From the NCBI RefSeq assembly GCF_900110075.1, contig NZ_FOCJ01000002.1:708863-772862 (forward strand): a stretch of DNA of 64,000 nt, written 5' to 3'. The position numbers were made by a program, and so were the translations under genes. Within the stretch, counting starts at the first letter, position 1. Every line of letters begins with the position of its first letter. A model generated the notes under the pieces. It did no database searches. It worked only from the letters and a program-made list of their open reading frames with translations, and was not told where the DNA came from. Shown here piece after piece: positions 34,059-42,463 of this stretch. This DNA is from Paenibacillus sp. OV219. GTDB taxonomy: Bacteria; Bacillota; Bacilli; Paenibacillales; Paenibacillaceae.

Positions 34059-34817
34059 ATGCAGGCGAACATATCGAAAGCAGCAATCGTAACAGGGGTA
34101 TCGCGTGGGCTAGGGGAAGCCATTGCAGATGTGCTTATTCAACAAGGGTACCAGGTGTTCGGAGTAGCTCGTACATCTCCGGTGGATCGGCTTACGAAGG
34201 AAACGGCATTCACGTATGTCTCATGTGATCTAGCAGACACCTCAGCGGTAGAAGTATCGTTCAATTCCATTGCTCAATCCATCAGTCTTCAGCCTGTAGA
34301 TGAGCTGCTGCTTATCAATAACGCAGCGATGCTCGAGCCGCTTAGGCCGCTGCCCGATCTGGAATCCTCAGAGATGGCGAAGCATCTGCAGACAAGCTTG
34401 CTCGCGCCGATGGTGCTGTGCAGCCGGTTCATCAAGCTCGTACAGGATCTGCCTATCCGTGCCACTATCGTGAATGTAACATCAGGATTGGGCGAGTATT
34501 CCGCACCATCCATGAGCATGTATTGCAGCGGCAAAGCGGCGCTTAATATGCTCACTCGCTGTATCGCAGATGAGCAGCGGGACGCCGTGCGCCCGATTCA
34601 GGCTTACGCGTTTGATCCGGGCATGATGGAAACAGCGATGCAAGTTACCGCACGCGGGAAGGATCGCGAGCAGTTCCCGCTGCAGCGATTCTTTCAAGAG
34701 AGCCACGAGACAGGCAAGCTGCGTGAGGCGTCTGAGGTAGCCGCGGAGCTGCTGCGATTGCTTGAGAAGCCGCACTCTAATGGCATAGTGCTGAGAGCTT
34801 TCGAACTAAGCTCGTAA
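34059..34817 (+). CDS. Short-chain dehydrogenase (YueD/benzil-reductase-like)
   Basis: A 252-aa SDR. The NADP-binding motif TGVSRGLG is at residues 12-19, LINNAA follows, the catalytic pair YxxxK is in MYCSGKAAL, with the Ser in VTSGLGEYS. It resembles B. subtilis YueD, a stereoselective benzil reductase, and sepiapterin-reductase-like enzymes. The natural substrate is unknown. GAGGAGGAGG precedes the ATG by about 11 nt. Confidence 0.88.
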   Translation: MQANISKAAIVTGVSRGLGEAIADVLIQQGYQVFGVARTSPVDRLTKETAFTYVSCDLADTSAVEVSFNSIAQSISLQPVDELLLINNAAMLEPLRPLPDLESSEMAKHLQTSLLAPMVLCSRFIKLVQDLPIRATIVNVTSGLGEYSAPSMSMYCSGKAALNMLTRCIADEQRDAVRPIQAYAFDPGMMETAMQVTARGKDREQFPLQRFFQESHETGKLREASEVAAELLRLLEKPHSNGIVLRAFELSS

Positions 34818-34874
34818 ATACGAGCGGCAGCGGCGCGGCGGTGTAACTCTAGTTGCTATAACGAATGAACGATA

Positions 34875-34914
34875 AGAAGCCGAGCCTGCTAGTTGCAGGT
34901 TCAGGCTTCTTTTG
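34875..34914 (+). terminator. Terminator after the SDR gene
   Basis: Two-part stem: AGAAGCC (34875-34881) with GGCTTCT (34904-34910), and GCCTGC (34884-34889) with GCAGGT (34895-34900), followed by a TTTTGCTTTTT tail. Confidence 0.8.
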
Positions 34915-34949
34915 CTTTTTGCCGAGTATTGGTAAGATGGGATAGGACT

Positions 34950-34982
34950 GTTCATATTCTGTTCATGATTGAAACGTATATT
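34950..34982 (+). promoter_or_regulatory. Direct repeats and -10 box of the two-component operon
   Basis: GTTCAT occurs at 34950-34955 and 34961-34966, an 11-bp period, and TATATT (34977-34982) follows 10 bp later. OmpR/PhoB-type regulators bind such 11-bp direct repeats just upstream of the -10 box, so this may be an autoregulatory site. Confidence 0.5.
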
Positions 34983-35030
34983 GAGTGCATGAATTCCCAT
35001 TCTAACGACAACCGGAGATGAAAACTTACA

Positions 35031-35699
35031 ATGACGAAACTATTAATCGTCGATGACGATCCCCATATTCGTGAGCTTATTCGGCTGTTTCTCGCTCGGG
35101 AAGGCTTTGAAATTGTCGAGGCAGGCGACGGAGAAGAAGCGCTTAGCATTCTGGAGACTACCCAGGTTGACCTTGCTGTTCTTGATGTGATGATGCCGAA
35201 CATGGACGGCTGGGAGCTGTGCAAGGAGCTGCGCGAATCGACCGAGCTTCCGGTGCTCATGCTGACGGCGAAGGGCGAAACAAGTCAGAAGGTGAAGGGG
35301 TTCGAGCTAGGCGCGGACGATTATCTCGTTAAGCCGTTTGAGCCGGTGGAGCTTGTTGCGCGCGTGAAGGCGCTGCTCAAGCGGTACAAGATTGCAAACT
35401 CACATACGGTTACCGTTGGCAACGTTCAGCTCAACCGTTCGACCTATTCGGTTACGATGGAAGATACGACGATGACTCTGCCCATGAAGGAGTTTGAGTT
35501 GCTATTCAAGCTTGCGAGCTATCCGGGCAAAACCTTCTCGCGCGAGCATCTCATCGAACAGCTATGGGGCTACGATTATGAAGGCGACGAGCGGACGGTC
35601 GATGTTCATATTAAGCGGCTTCGCGAGAAATTCCCGGAGGAGCGTAGCCGAGTCCGAATCCAGACGATCCGGGGTCTTGGATACCGGCTGGAGGTTTAA
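35031..35699 (+). CDS. OmpR/PhoB-family response regulator
   Basis: A 222-aa DNA-binding response regulator. The receiver domain has the acidic pair DDD at residues 8-10, phospho-acceptor Asp52 (VLDVMMPNMDG), LTAKGE and Lys in VKPFEP. The C-terminal winged helix shows FSREHLIEQLWGYDYEGDER and RTVDVHIKRLREKF. It is followed after 3 bases by its histidine kinase. The signal is unknown. The 11-bp-spaced repeats upstream suggest autoregulation. Confidence 0.96.
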   Translation: MTKLLIVDDDPHIRELIRLFLAREGFEIVEAGDGEEALSILETTQVDLAVLDVMMPNMDGWELCKELRESTELPVLMLTAKGETSQKVKGFELGADDYLVKPFEPVELVARVKALLKRYKIANSHTVTVGNVQLNRSTYSVTMEDTTMTLPMKEFELLFKLASYPGKTFSREHLIEQLWGYDYEGDERTVDVHIKRLREKFPEERSRVRIQTIRGLGYRLEV

Positions 35700-35702
35700 C
35701 GG

Positions 35703-37121
35703 ATGGATATGCCATTGTGGAAAAGAATATTGGCAGGGCTTGCCGGCATGATCCTCATGAATATTGCCATCTATACCACGTTTACGATCGCTTACACGGC
35801 TGTTTCCTACTATAAAGAGAAACATAATCAATCGGCATTAACGGCGGAGCTGGTTCATGACGGACAGCTGATCGCAGATATTCTTACAAGCAAGCCGAGC
35901 AGCGAGTGGAAGGATGCGCTGCTGCCAGCTGCAAGCAGCAATGGCTACCGAATTGTACTCGTCGACGCTAAGGGGAAAGTGGAGACCTTCGGTGATGCTG
36001 AGAAGGCTGGCAGCCTGCCTTCTCAGGAAGCAACTGCGGCAGTGCTTGAACGCGGTGAGAAGGTAGAACTGCTGAAGCGTTCGAATCCTTTTGTCAAAGG
36101 AACCGCGCTTGCGGGGATGAAGGTGAGCAGGGGCGGTCAGCAATATGCTCTCTTTATCCAGGAGGAAGCGCCTAGCTTGTATCGCGGCTTGCCGCAGCAG
36201 CTGTTTACGGTGTTTCTAGGGTTTCTGCTCTTGTTCATCATCTTGCTACTGATCGGTCGACCTTGGCGGCATCGGGATGGGGCTCGTGTGTACATTAATG
36301 CCATCCGACGCATGTCGAAAGGGGACTTTTCTGTGTCAATTGCCAAATCCGAGCAAATACCGCAATTCGGAGAGCTTGCAGCGAGCATTAACGATATGGC
36401 CGCTGAGCTGAGCCAGCTGGAGCAGATGCGCCAGACGTTCATCAGCAACGTCTCTCATGAGATTCAGTCGCCACTAACCTCTATTCGAGGCTTTGCTAAA
36501 GCACTACAGCATGAAGGGATCGATGATGAGCAGCGCAATCATTACGCGAGCATTATCGAGAACGAGAGCACGAGGCTATCCAAACTGAGCGACAATCTGC
36601 TCAAGCTGACGACGCTTGAAGCGAGAGATGAGCCGATACGGCTGAAGCCGCTGCGCCTCGATCAGCAGGTACGGTCGATGATTCTTGCTTGTGAGCCGCT
36701 CTGGATGGACAAGAATATTGTCATGGATGTGGGCTTGGACGAGGAAGTGACGATCTTAGGTGATGACGAATTGCTATCGCAAGTATGGATGAACATTCTC
36801 GCGAATAGCATGAAGTTTACTCCTGAAGGAGGCACCGTTAGCGTTGAAGTGAAGCAGACAGCGGGTGGAGCGAGCGTCTCCATTACAGATACGGGAATAG
36901 GAATATCCGAGGAGGATTTACCGCATATCTTCGAACGATTCTTCAAGGCGGATAGGTCACGCAACCGCAAGTTGGGAGGTAGCGGCCTAGGGCTGTCTAT
37001 TGTCAAAAGAATAGTCGATATGCATAACGGCACAGTGACTGCGAGCAGTAAAGCGGATGCAGGAACGACGATTACCGTGACGCTGCCAAGCGGTCCGCCT
37101 CAGCTGCCAGCGAAAAAATAA
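35703..37121 (+). CDS. Membrane sensor histidine kinase
   Basis: A 472-aa kinase: membrane segments at about 9-35 and 168-187 enclose an extracytoplasmic sensor of about 130 residues. Then come HAMP (GRPWRHRDGARVYINAIRRM region), HisKA with phospho-acceptor His252 (NVSHEIQSPLTSIRG), N box NILANSMKFTPEGG, F box HIFERFFKADRS and G box GGSGLGLSIV. The regulator is encoded 3 bases upstream. Phosphotransfer to Asp52 of that protein is inferred from the pairing. Confidence 0.96.
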   Translation: MDMPLWKRILAGLAGMILMNIAIYTTFTIAYTAVSYYKEKHNQSALTAELVHDGQLIADILTSKPSSEWKDALLPAASSNGYRIVLVDAKGKVETFGDAEKAGSLPSQEATAAVLERGEKVELLKRSNPFVKGTALAGMKVSRGGQQYALFIQEEAPSLYRGLPQQLFTVFLGFLLLFIILLLIGRPWRHRDGARVYINAIRRMSKGDFSVSIAKSEQIPQFGELAASINDMAAELSQLEQMRQTFISNVSHEIQSPLTSIRGFAKALQHEGIDDEQRNHYASIIENESTRLSKLSDNLLKLTTLEARDEPIRLKPLRLDQQVRSMILACEPLWMDKNIVMDVGLDEEVTILGDDELLSQVWMNILANSMKFTPEGGTVSVEVKQTAGGASVSITDTGIGISEEDLPHIFERFFKADRSRNRKLGGSGLGLSIVKRIVDMHNGTVTASSKADAGTTITVTLPSGPPQLPAKK

Positions 37122-37123
37122 AC

Positions 37124-37161
37124 AACGCACTTCCTAGCATCGCTTAGGAGGTGCGTTTTTT
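37124..37161. terminator. Terminator between the kinase gene and thrC
   Basis: A 13-bp stem (37124-37136 with 37145-37157, one wobble), 8-nt loop and a six-T tract. The convergent thrC stop codon lies 1-2 bases beyond, so it can serve both genes. Confidence 0.85.
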
Positions 37162-37162
37162 G

Positions 37163-38389
37163 TTAGGACTGAAGCTGGACATGCTGGATGCATTCAGGCA
37201 AATCGAGATACATTCGAAGTGCATCGGAATCTTTCAAAAGATGACCGGTTATAATGCAGGCTGCGGTCTCGTCCGGATGAATGATGCCTTCATTCACAAG
37301 CTTGCGCAGCCCGGCAACAGCCGCGGCGGAAGCGGGCTCGGCGCCGATGCCTGAGCGGTCGAGCTGCTGCTTCGCTAGCATTATTTCGTTGTCGCTGACA
37401 GCTGCCGTGACACCATTCGTCAGCTGAAGCACACCAAGTGCTTTCCGCCAGCTCGGGGGGTTGCCGATATTGAGCGCCGAAGCAATCGTGGATGGATTCG
37501 TTTCCGGGGTTAGCGTATCCGCGCCGCTCTCAACCATCCGATGGAACGGACTTGCGCCTTCGGCTTGAATGACCGCAATACGCGGCAGCTTGTCGATGAA
37601 GCCGAGCGTGTACAGATCGTGCAGCCCTTTACCAAGCGCAGACGCATTGCTCAGTGCGCCGCCGGGGAGCACAATCCAGTCGGGCAGCATCCAATTCATA
37701 TCCTGTGCGAGTTCATACACGATGCTCTTCTGGCCTTCAATTCGAAACGGATTAATCGAATTGCACACATATAACCCTTCTGCTTCCGCATACTTGTCCA
37801 GCCACCGGATTCCGTCGTCATAGGTGCCGGTGAATGTCCGAACCTGCGCTCCGTAAGCGAGTGTCTGCAGCACCTTGTTCAGAGCAACATCACGATCAGG
37901 CACGAGCACAACAGAAGCGAGGCCTGCAGTTGCAGCATACATCGCAAGCGATGACGACGTGTTGCCGGTTGAAGTGCAAGCAAACTTCTGATAACCAAGT
38001 GATCGGCCATGGGAGACGGCTGCGGTCATCCCATTATCTTTGAAGGAACCGCTTGGGTTCTCGCTCTGTGCTTTCAGCCAAAGACGTCTAACGCCGGTGA
38101 ATGATCGCACAAGCTCTGTTTCATAGAGTCCAGTATTGCCCTCGTTTCGAGTAACGATGAACGGATCAGGCAGCTCTGGCGCAATCAACTCCTTATAGCG
38201 CCATACACCGCTGGCCATTAATGTATGGCGCTCAGCACGGCGCTCATGGAATTGCCGCTTTAGCAGCTCCGCATCTATACCACTGAAGTCTTGTACGAGC
38301 TGAAGCAGTCCCCCGCAATTGCAGGTGTACCTCATCGGACTTGTATCCATTCCATATGTCGTATTGCAGATCATACATGCTGCTTTCAT
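37163..38389 (-). CDS. thrC: Threonine synthase
   Basis: A 408-aa PLP-dependent fold-II enzyme that converts O-phosphohomoserine to threonine. The PLP Lys is in NPSGSFKDNGM, the phosphate-binding loop in TSTGNTSSSLA, and the domain GGALSNASALGKGL follows. The N terminus has four Cys (C5, C8, C23, C25) as a small zinc-ribbon-like element, typical of the longer threonine synthases. It is convergent with the two-component operon and divergent from lysR, with 164 bp between them. Confidence 0.93.
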   Translation of the reverse strand: MKAACMICNTTYGMDTSPMRYTCNCGGLLQLVQDFSGIDAELLKRQFHERRAERHTLMASGVWRYKELIAPELPDPFIVTRNEGNTGLYETELVRSFTGVRRLWLKAQSENPSGSFKDNGMTAAVSHGRSLGYQKFACTSTGNTSSSLAMYAATAGLASVVLVPDRDVALNKVLQTLAYGAQVRTFTGTYDDGIRWLDKYAEAEGLYVCNSINPFRIEGQKSIVYELAQDMNWMLPDWIVLPGGALSNASALGKGLHDLYTLGFIDKLPRIAVIQAEGASPFHRMVESGADTLTPETNPSTIASALNIGNPPSWRKALGVLQLTNGVTAAVSDNEIMLAKQQLDRSGIGAEPASAAAVAGLRKLVNEGIIHPDETAACIITGHLLKDSDALRMYLDLPECIQHVQLQS

Positions 38390-38506
38390 CGCGTAGAGAT
38401 CCCCCTTTAGTGTTACTTAATCAGCTGTTCGCTTGATCGGAATCGTTCTACTACATACAATAAATTGAAACGATCTATAATTCTAATACATATATATTTG
38501 ATATTT

Positions 38507-38521
38507 ATAACTACAGGTTAT
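38507..38521. promoter_or_regulatory. LysR-type T-N11-A palindrome
   Basis: ATAAC-TACAG-GTTAT is a perfect 5-bp inverted repeat with the T-N11-A spacing of LysR-family sites. It lies 33 bp before lysR in the lysR-thrC divergent region. Confidence 0.5.
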
Positions 38522-38553
38522 GATTAGGGTAGAAGTGAGAGCGGAGGGCCGGA

Positions 38554-39471
38554 ATGACTATGAATCTATATGGGCTGATTGTGTTTCATCATGTTGCGAC
38601 GACTGGAAGTGTGACGAGAGCTGCCGAAGTGCTCCGCATTAGCCAGCCAGCTGTGACGACGCATGTGCGCAATATGGCTGCGGAGCTTGGTGTGCCACTT
38701 CTAGCGCCAAGAGGGAGAGGCATTCTACTCACGGAAGCGGGAGAACGGTTAGCCGCGCATGCTTCCAGACTGTTCGCGCTTGAGCAGGACATTGCCCGCG
38801 ATATGGCTGCATTTCGTGATGGTACGACGGGCAAGCTGCGAATCGCTGCGACGTCGCTGCCTGCGAATTTCCTATTGATGGAGCAGATCGCAGCATTCAA
38901 GCTTGCTTGTCCTTCTGTATCGGTGTCCATGGAGACGCGAAATGCGAATGATGCCATGGAAGCCTTACTCCAATATGAAGCGGATATAGCAGTGATTGGA
39001 GGAAGTGGAGAAACACGGGAGGAATTAACGCGGCTGGTGCTCCTGGAGGATGAGCTGTGGTTCGTCGTATCGCCATTTCATGCGTTAGCAGGACAAACTC
39101 TTTCACTTGGGGAACTGTTCACGGAGCCGTTCATCATGCGCGAGGAAGGGAGTGCGGCACGCGACCGACTGCTTGCGCTCTGCCGCATCCATGGAGCAGC
39201 CGTACCGGAGACGGCGATTCAAGTAAGCGGTGCTCATGAATCTCTTCATGCGGTAGCAGCTGGACTTGGCGTTTCCTTCGTCTCTTCATTAGAAGCTCGG
39301 CGAGCGATCGCAAGGGGAGAATTGGCGAGGATTCAGGTGGCAGGTGAAGCTGAATTGCATCATCCCATTGTGCTGTACACAAGAGATGGTGAGAAGCTTC
39401 CTCCAGTTGCGCAGCAGTTTGTGAATGTCATGTTGAAGCAAATGAAGGCGGTGATCGGATCAGAGCTCTAA
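38554..39471 (+). CDS. LysR-family transcriptional regulator
   Basis: A 305-aa regulator with the N-terminal winged helix (residues about 4-62: GSVTRAAEVLRISQPAVTTHVRNMAAELG) and a two-lobed effector domain. It is transcribed away from thrC, so it may control thrC or itself. The effector is unknown. GGAGGG lies 5 nt before the ATG at 38554, or 11 nt before the second ATG at 38560. Confidence 0.93.
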   Translation: MTMNLYGLIVFHHVATTGSVTRAAEVLRISQPAVTTHVRNMAAELGVPLLAPRGRGILLTEAGERLAAHASRLFALEQDIARDMAAFRDGTTGKLRIAATSLPANFLLMEQIAAFKLACPSVSVSMETRNANDAMEALLQYEADIAVIGGSGETREELTRLVLLEDELWFVVSPFHALAGQTLSLGELFTEPFIMREEGSAARDRLLALCRIHGAAVPETAIQVSGAHESLHAVAAGLGVSFVSSLEARRAIARGELARIQVAGEAELHHPIVLYTRDGEKLPPVAQQFVNVMLKQMKAVIGSEL

Positions 39472-39539
39472 CAACTCTAACACGTAAATGTTTCAAAGGT
39501 AACCGAGCCGTTCCTATTACGTTACCGATTATCATTTAC

Positions 39540-40943
39540 TTGTTGCTGCTTGCTGGATCACTTGTCATCCGAATGGGCATGCCACATGATCAATACGCTT
39601 CTGATGTCAGCAGATTGATGGAGGAACGTATCTATAAAACTGTACATATTCACGATACGGAGGACATTCGAAAAGCTTTAGCAGAGGCGAAAGAGCGTGG
39701 TTTACCGATCTCCGTATCCGGCGCGAAGCATAGTCAGGGAGGTCAAACTTTTGCCGAGAACGCCATTGTTCTTGATATGCGCCCCCTTAATCGCGTCCTG
39801 CGAATCGACCAAGTTAGCAGGGAAATTACGGTACAAAGCGGTGCGACTTGGGAGCAAGTACAGTCAGCAATCAACCCGTTCGGCTTATCACTTCGTATCA
39901 TGCAATCACAGAACCTTTTCACTGTTGGGGGAACGATGAGCGTAAATGCTCATGGACGCGATATTCATGAGGGCCCTTTCATTGAATCAGTGAAGTCATT
40001 CCGATTAATGAACGCAGAGGGGAAAATGATCGAGGTCAGTCGAACCAGCAATTCCAATTTGTTCGGAACCGTAATTGGCGGATACGGATTATTCGGTGTT
40101 ATCGTAGACGTTACCCTTTCGTTAACTGTAGATTCCTTGTATAAACAGCATGTCGTACCGATTCAATATGATGCGTTTGCTAGTTATTTTGCAAATGAGG
40201 TTCGAAACAATCCGATAAATGTAATGATGATTGCGCGATTATCCGTTGCGCCTGAAGCCTACTTAACGGATATGTTTATTACGACGTATGAGAAGAGCGA
40301 TGAACATATGTCAGCTGAGCTAACGGGTTTACGTCATGAGAATGCTGCAGGCGCAGGGGTAGCGAAGTTTGCCTTGGGATTATCACGCAAGTTTGAATGG
40401 GGTAAGTCTCTTGTTTGGAGGCTGCAGAAGAAAGGGTATCTACTAAGTGACGGCAAGCTCATATCGCGTAATAATGCCATGCGCCCTGATGCGAAGTTCA
40501 TGGAGTATGCTGATCCTCAGCGAACCGACTTGCTTCAGGAATATTTTGTTCCCTTAGATCAATTCAGGCCATTTGTTGATGGCTTACGTGAAATTTTACT
40601 GAAGGATAACCTTAATTTGCTCAACATTACGGTGCGGTATGTACCGCATGATGAAGAGTCCGTCCTCAGTTATTCGAAGAGAGACAGCTTCGCGTTCGTA
40701 CTGCTGTTCAATAACAAACGATCTGCAGCATCCGTTGAGAAGTTTGCTGCTTCCACCAGGAAGCTTATTGACTTGGCAATAATGCAAGGCGGTGCTTATT
40801 ATCTTCCTTATCAGCTGTTCGCAGATGATCGTCAATTACGCAGCGCTTATCCGCATACAGATGCATTCTTTGCAGCCAAGAAGCAAGTAGATCCTAAATT
40901 AATTTTCCAGAATGAATTTTATGCGAGGTATGCTCATGAGTAA
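39540..40943 (+). CDS. FAD-binding oxidoreductase (VAO/PCMH family)
   Basis: About 467 aa. The FAD-binding domain has ISVSGAKHSQGGQTF, VLDMRPLNRV, ITVQSGATWEQVQ and NLFTVGGTMSVNAHGRDIH, ending with the IGGYGLFGVIVDVTL pattern. The C-terminal part resembles D-arabinono-lactone-oxidase-like enzymes. A hydrophobic segment lies at the very N terminus. No ATG with a ribosome binding site is present. TTG 39540 or 39543 could start it, but the open frame continues upstream through a longer membrane segment (AVPITLPIIIYLLLLAG), so the true start may be a rare codon further up. It overlaps the next gene. Confidence 0.82.
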   Translation: MLLLAGSLVIRMGMPHDQYASDVSRLMEERIYKTVHIHDTEDIRKALAEAKERGLPISVSGAKHSQGGQTFAENAIVLDMRPLNRVLRIDQVSREITVQSGATWEQVQSAINPFGLSLRIMQSQNLFTVGGTMSVNAHGRDIHEGPFIESVKSFRLMNAEGKMIEVSRTSNSNLFGTVIGGYGLFGVIVDVTLSLTVDSLYKQHVVPIQYDAFASYFANEVRNNPINVMMIARLSVAPEAYLTDMFITTYEKSDEHMSAELTGLRHENAAGAGVAKFALGLSRKFEWGKSLVWRLQKKGYLLSDGKLISRNNAMRPDAKFMEYADPQRTDLLQEYFVPLDQFRPFVDGLREILLKDNLNLLNITVRYVPHDEESVLSYSKRDSFAFVLLFNNKRSAASVEKFAASTRKLIDLAIMQGGAYYLPYQLFADDRQLRSAYPHTDAFFAAKKQVDPKLIFQNEFYARYAHE

Positions 40944-41481
40944 TATGATGCGGCTGATGATGGTTTCACAAAGTGTCATGACATTCGGATCTGGTATTGT
41001 TTTTCCATTTTATCTGATCTTTGTGAAGGAAATCGGTGGCGATTTTACTCAATATGGAATCGCATATGGATTGTTCACCATTTGCTCCGCTTATTTGAAC
41101 TGGTGGTTCGGGAAGTCTTCAGATCGTTATGGACGGAAGTTGTTTCTTCTCCTGTCTGCATGGGGGACGGCGGTATTGTTTCTTATTTTCCCTCTCGTCA
41201 CAAGCATTTGGCAGGTGTATGCTCTACAAATCGCGATGGGCGCATTCGGTGCCATGCAGCGAACCTGTGAGAAAGCGTTTCTTGCCGATATGACGGAGGA
41301 AGGTCGCCGAGGGGAGCAAATCGGTCGTTATCACGTCAGTGTATCGTTATTTTCCGGAGCTGCTGTTATTGCTGGAGGGTTCTTAATTGATCTATTCACG
41401 CTCGATTTGATGTTCTATTTGGGTTCCGTCATCTTATTTATTAGCGGTTTGATGCTGCTTAGAGTAAAAAGAAGTATTTAG
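40936..41481 (+). CDS. Half-size MFS protein
   Basis: About 181 aa, equal to one six-helix half of an MFS transporter. The loop signature GKSSDRYGRKLFLLLSA is present after TM2, and RCEKAFL-like and VLFISGLMLLRVKR segments follow. The stop is clean, with no second half downstream, and the gene overlaps the 3' end of the flavoprotein gene (ATGAGTAA), which indicates translational coupling. It could be a truncated transporter or a genuine half-MFS that dimerises. The chosen ATG has GAGG 7 nt upstream. Confidence 0.75.
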   Translation: MSNMMRLMMVSQSVMTFGSGIVFPFYLIFVKEIGGDFTQYGIAYGLFTICSAYLNWWFGKSSDRYGRKLFLLLSAWGTAVLFLIFPLVTSIWQVYALQIAMGAFGAMQRTCEKAFLADMTEEGRRGEQIGRYHVSVSLFSGAAVIAGGFLIDLFTLDLMFYLGSVILFISGLMLLRVKRSI

Positions 41482-41537
41482 CATGTGAGCCACAAACAAT
41501 CAGTCGGTTAGGAAGTATCCAATACCTCTTGCCGGAC

Positions 41538-41567
41538 CATTCTAACGTACGTGTCCGTCATTCTAAC
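41538..41567 (+). repeat. Direct repeat upstream of the azoreductase gene
   Basis: CATTCTAAC occurs at 41538-41546 and 41559-41567, 21 bp apart (two helical turns). It could be an operator. Confidence 0.45.
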
Positions 41568-41590
41568 AAAGAGGCAGGGATCGTCCATTT

Positions 41591-42247
41591 ATGGCTAAGC
41601 TTCTGTATATTACTGCGCATCCGCACGATCATCAAGCTTCGTACAGTATGGCTGTCGGTCAAGCATTCATTGATTCTTACCGCGAATCTCATCCGCAAGA
41701 TGAAATTGTACATTTGGACTTGTACAAGACGGAAATTCCGTATATTGATGCGGATGTGTTCAGCGGCTGGGGCAAGCTGCGCAGTGGCGGGGAGTTTAGC
41801 TCACTGTCCGGCGACGAACAGAAGAAGGTCGCAAGGCTTGGTGAGATTGTAGATCAGTTCGTTTCAGGAGACAAGTATGTGTTCGTAACACCGCTCTGGA
41901 ACTTCTCATATCCGCCAATTATGAAGGCCTATATTGACTCCATCTGCGTGGCGGGAAAAACATTTAGTTATACGAAGGAAGGGCCCGTCGGGCTGCTGAA
42001 AGACAAGTCAGCCATTCATATTCAAGCACGAGGCGGCGTTTATTCGGAAGGTCCGGCGGCAGGATTGGAATGTGGTCATCGCCACTTAAATGCCATCATG
42101 CAGTTCGTTGGCATCACTGATTTCAAAGGGATCTTCGTTGAAGGCGTTAACGCGATGCCAGAGAATGCGCCCGAGATTAAGGAAAAGGCGATTGCCGAAG
42201 CGAAGAAGGAAGCGAAAGTGTTTGGTGCAGTGACCGCAAAAGTTTAA
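41591..42247 (+). CDS. azoR: FMN-dependent NADH-azoreductase / quinone reductase
   Basis: A 218-aa flavodoxin-fold protein of the AzoR family, which reduces quinones and azo compounds with NADH in two-electron steps. It has [19 protein letters not shown] at the N terminus, [19 protein letters not shown] and [21 protein letters not shown] lies about 11 nt before the ATG. Direct repeats upstream may bind a redox or quinone-sensing regulator, but no regulator gene is adjacent. Confidence 0.92.
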   Translation: MAKLLYITAHPHDHQASYSMAVGQAFIDSYRESHPQDEIVHLDLYKTEIPYIDADVFSGWGKLRSGGEFSSLSGDEQKKVARLGEIVDQFVSGDKYVFVTPLWNFSYPPIMKAYIDSICVAGKTFSYTKEGPVGLLKDKSAIHIQARGGVYSEGPAAGLECGHRHLNAIMQFVGITDFKGIFVEGVNAMPENAPEIKEKAIAEAKKEAKVFGAVTAKV

Positions 42248-42396
42248 CTGACGGACCGATATACCGATAAGTAAAGTAGAGTCGAAAGCTAAGCTCCTTC
42301 TGACGCTCATGCGAATGGAGGAGCTTGGTTTACATAGACCGAGTATGAAATACATAGAATATTGAGGTTTCGCGTGAACGGGAACGACTAACCGTA

Positions 42397-42425
42397 TTGA
42401 TTTTCCAATTATTGTTTGATACGAT
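42397..42425 (+). promoter_or_regulatory. Putative sigma-A promoter of helD
   Basis: TTGATT (42397-42402), 17-bp spacer, TACGAT (42420-42425). Confidence 0.5.
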
Positions 42426-42463
42426 CAGTTCTCGTTTTTCTGTCATGTGGAGGTGGAATATAG

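Noticed and set aside
42285..42330. Terminator after azoR
   Set aside because: AAGCTCC and GGAGCTT can pair, but the loop is over 20 nt and there is no T tract.
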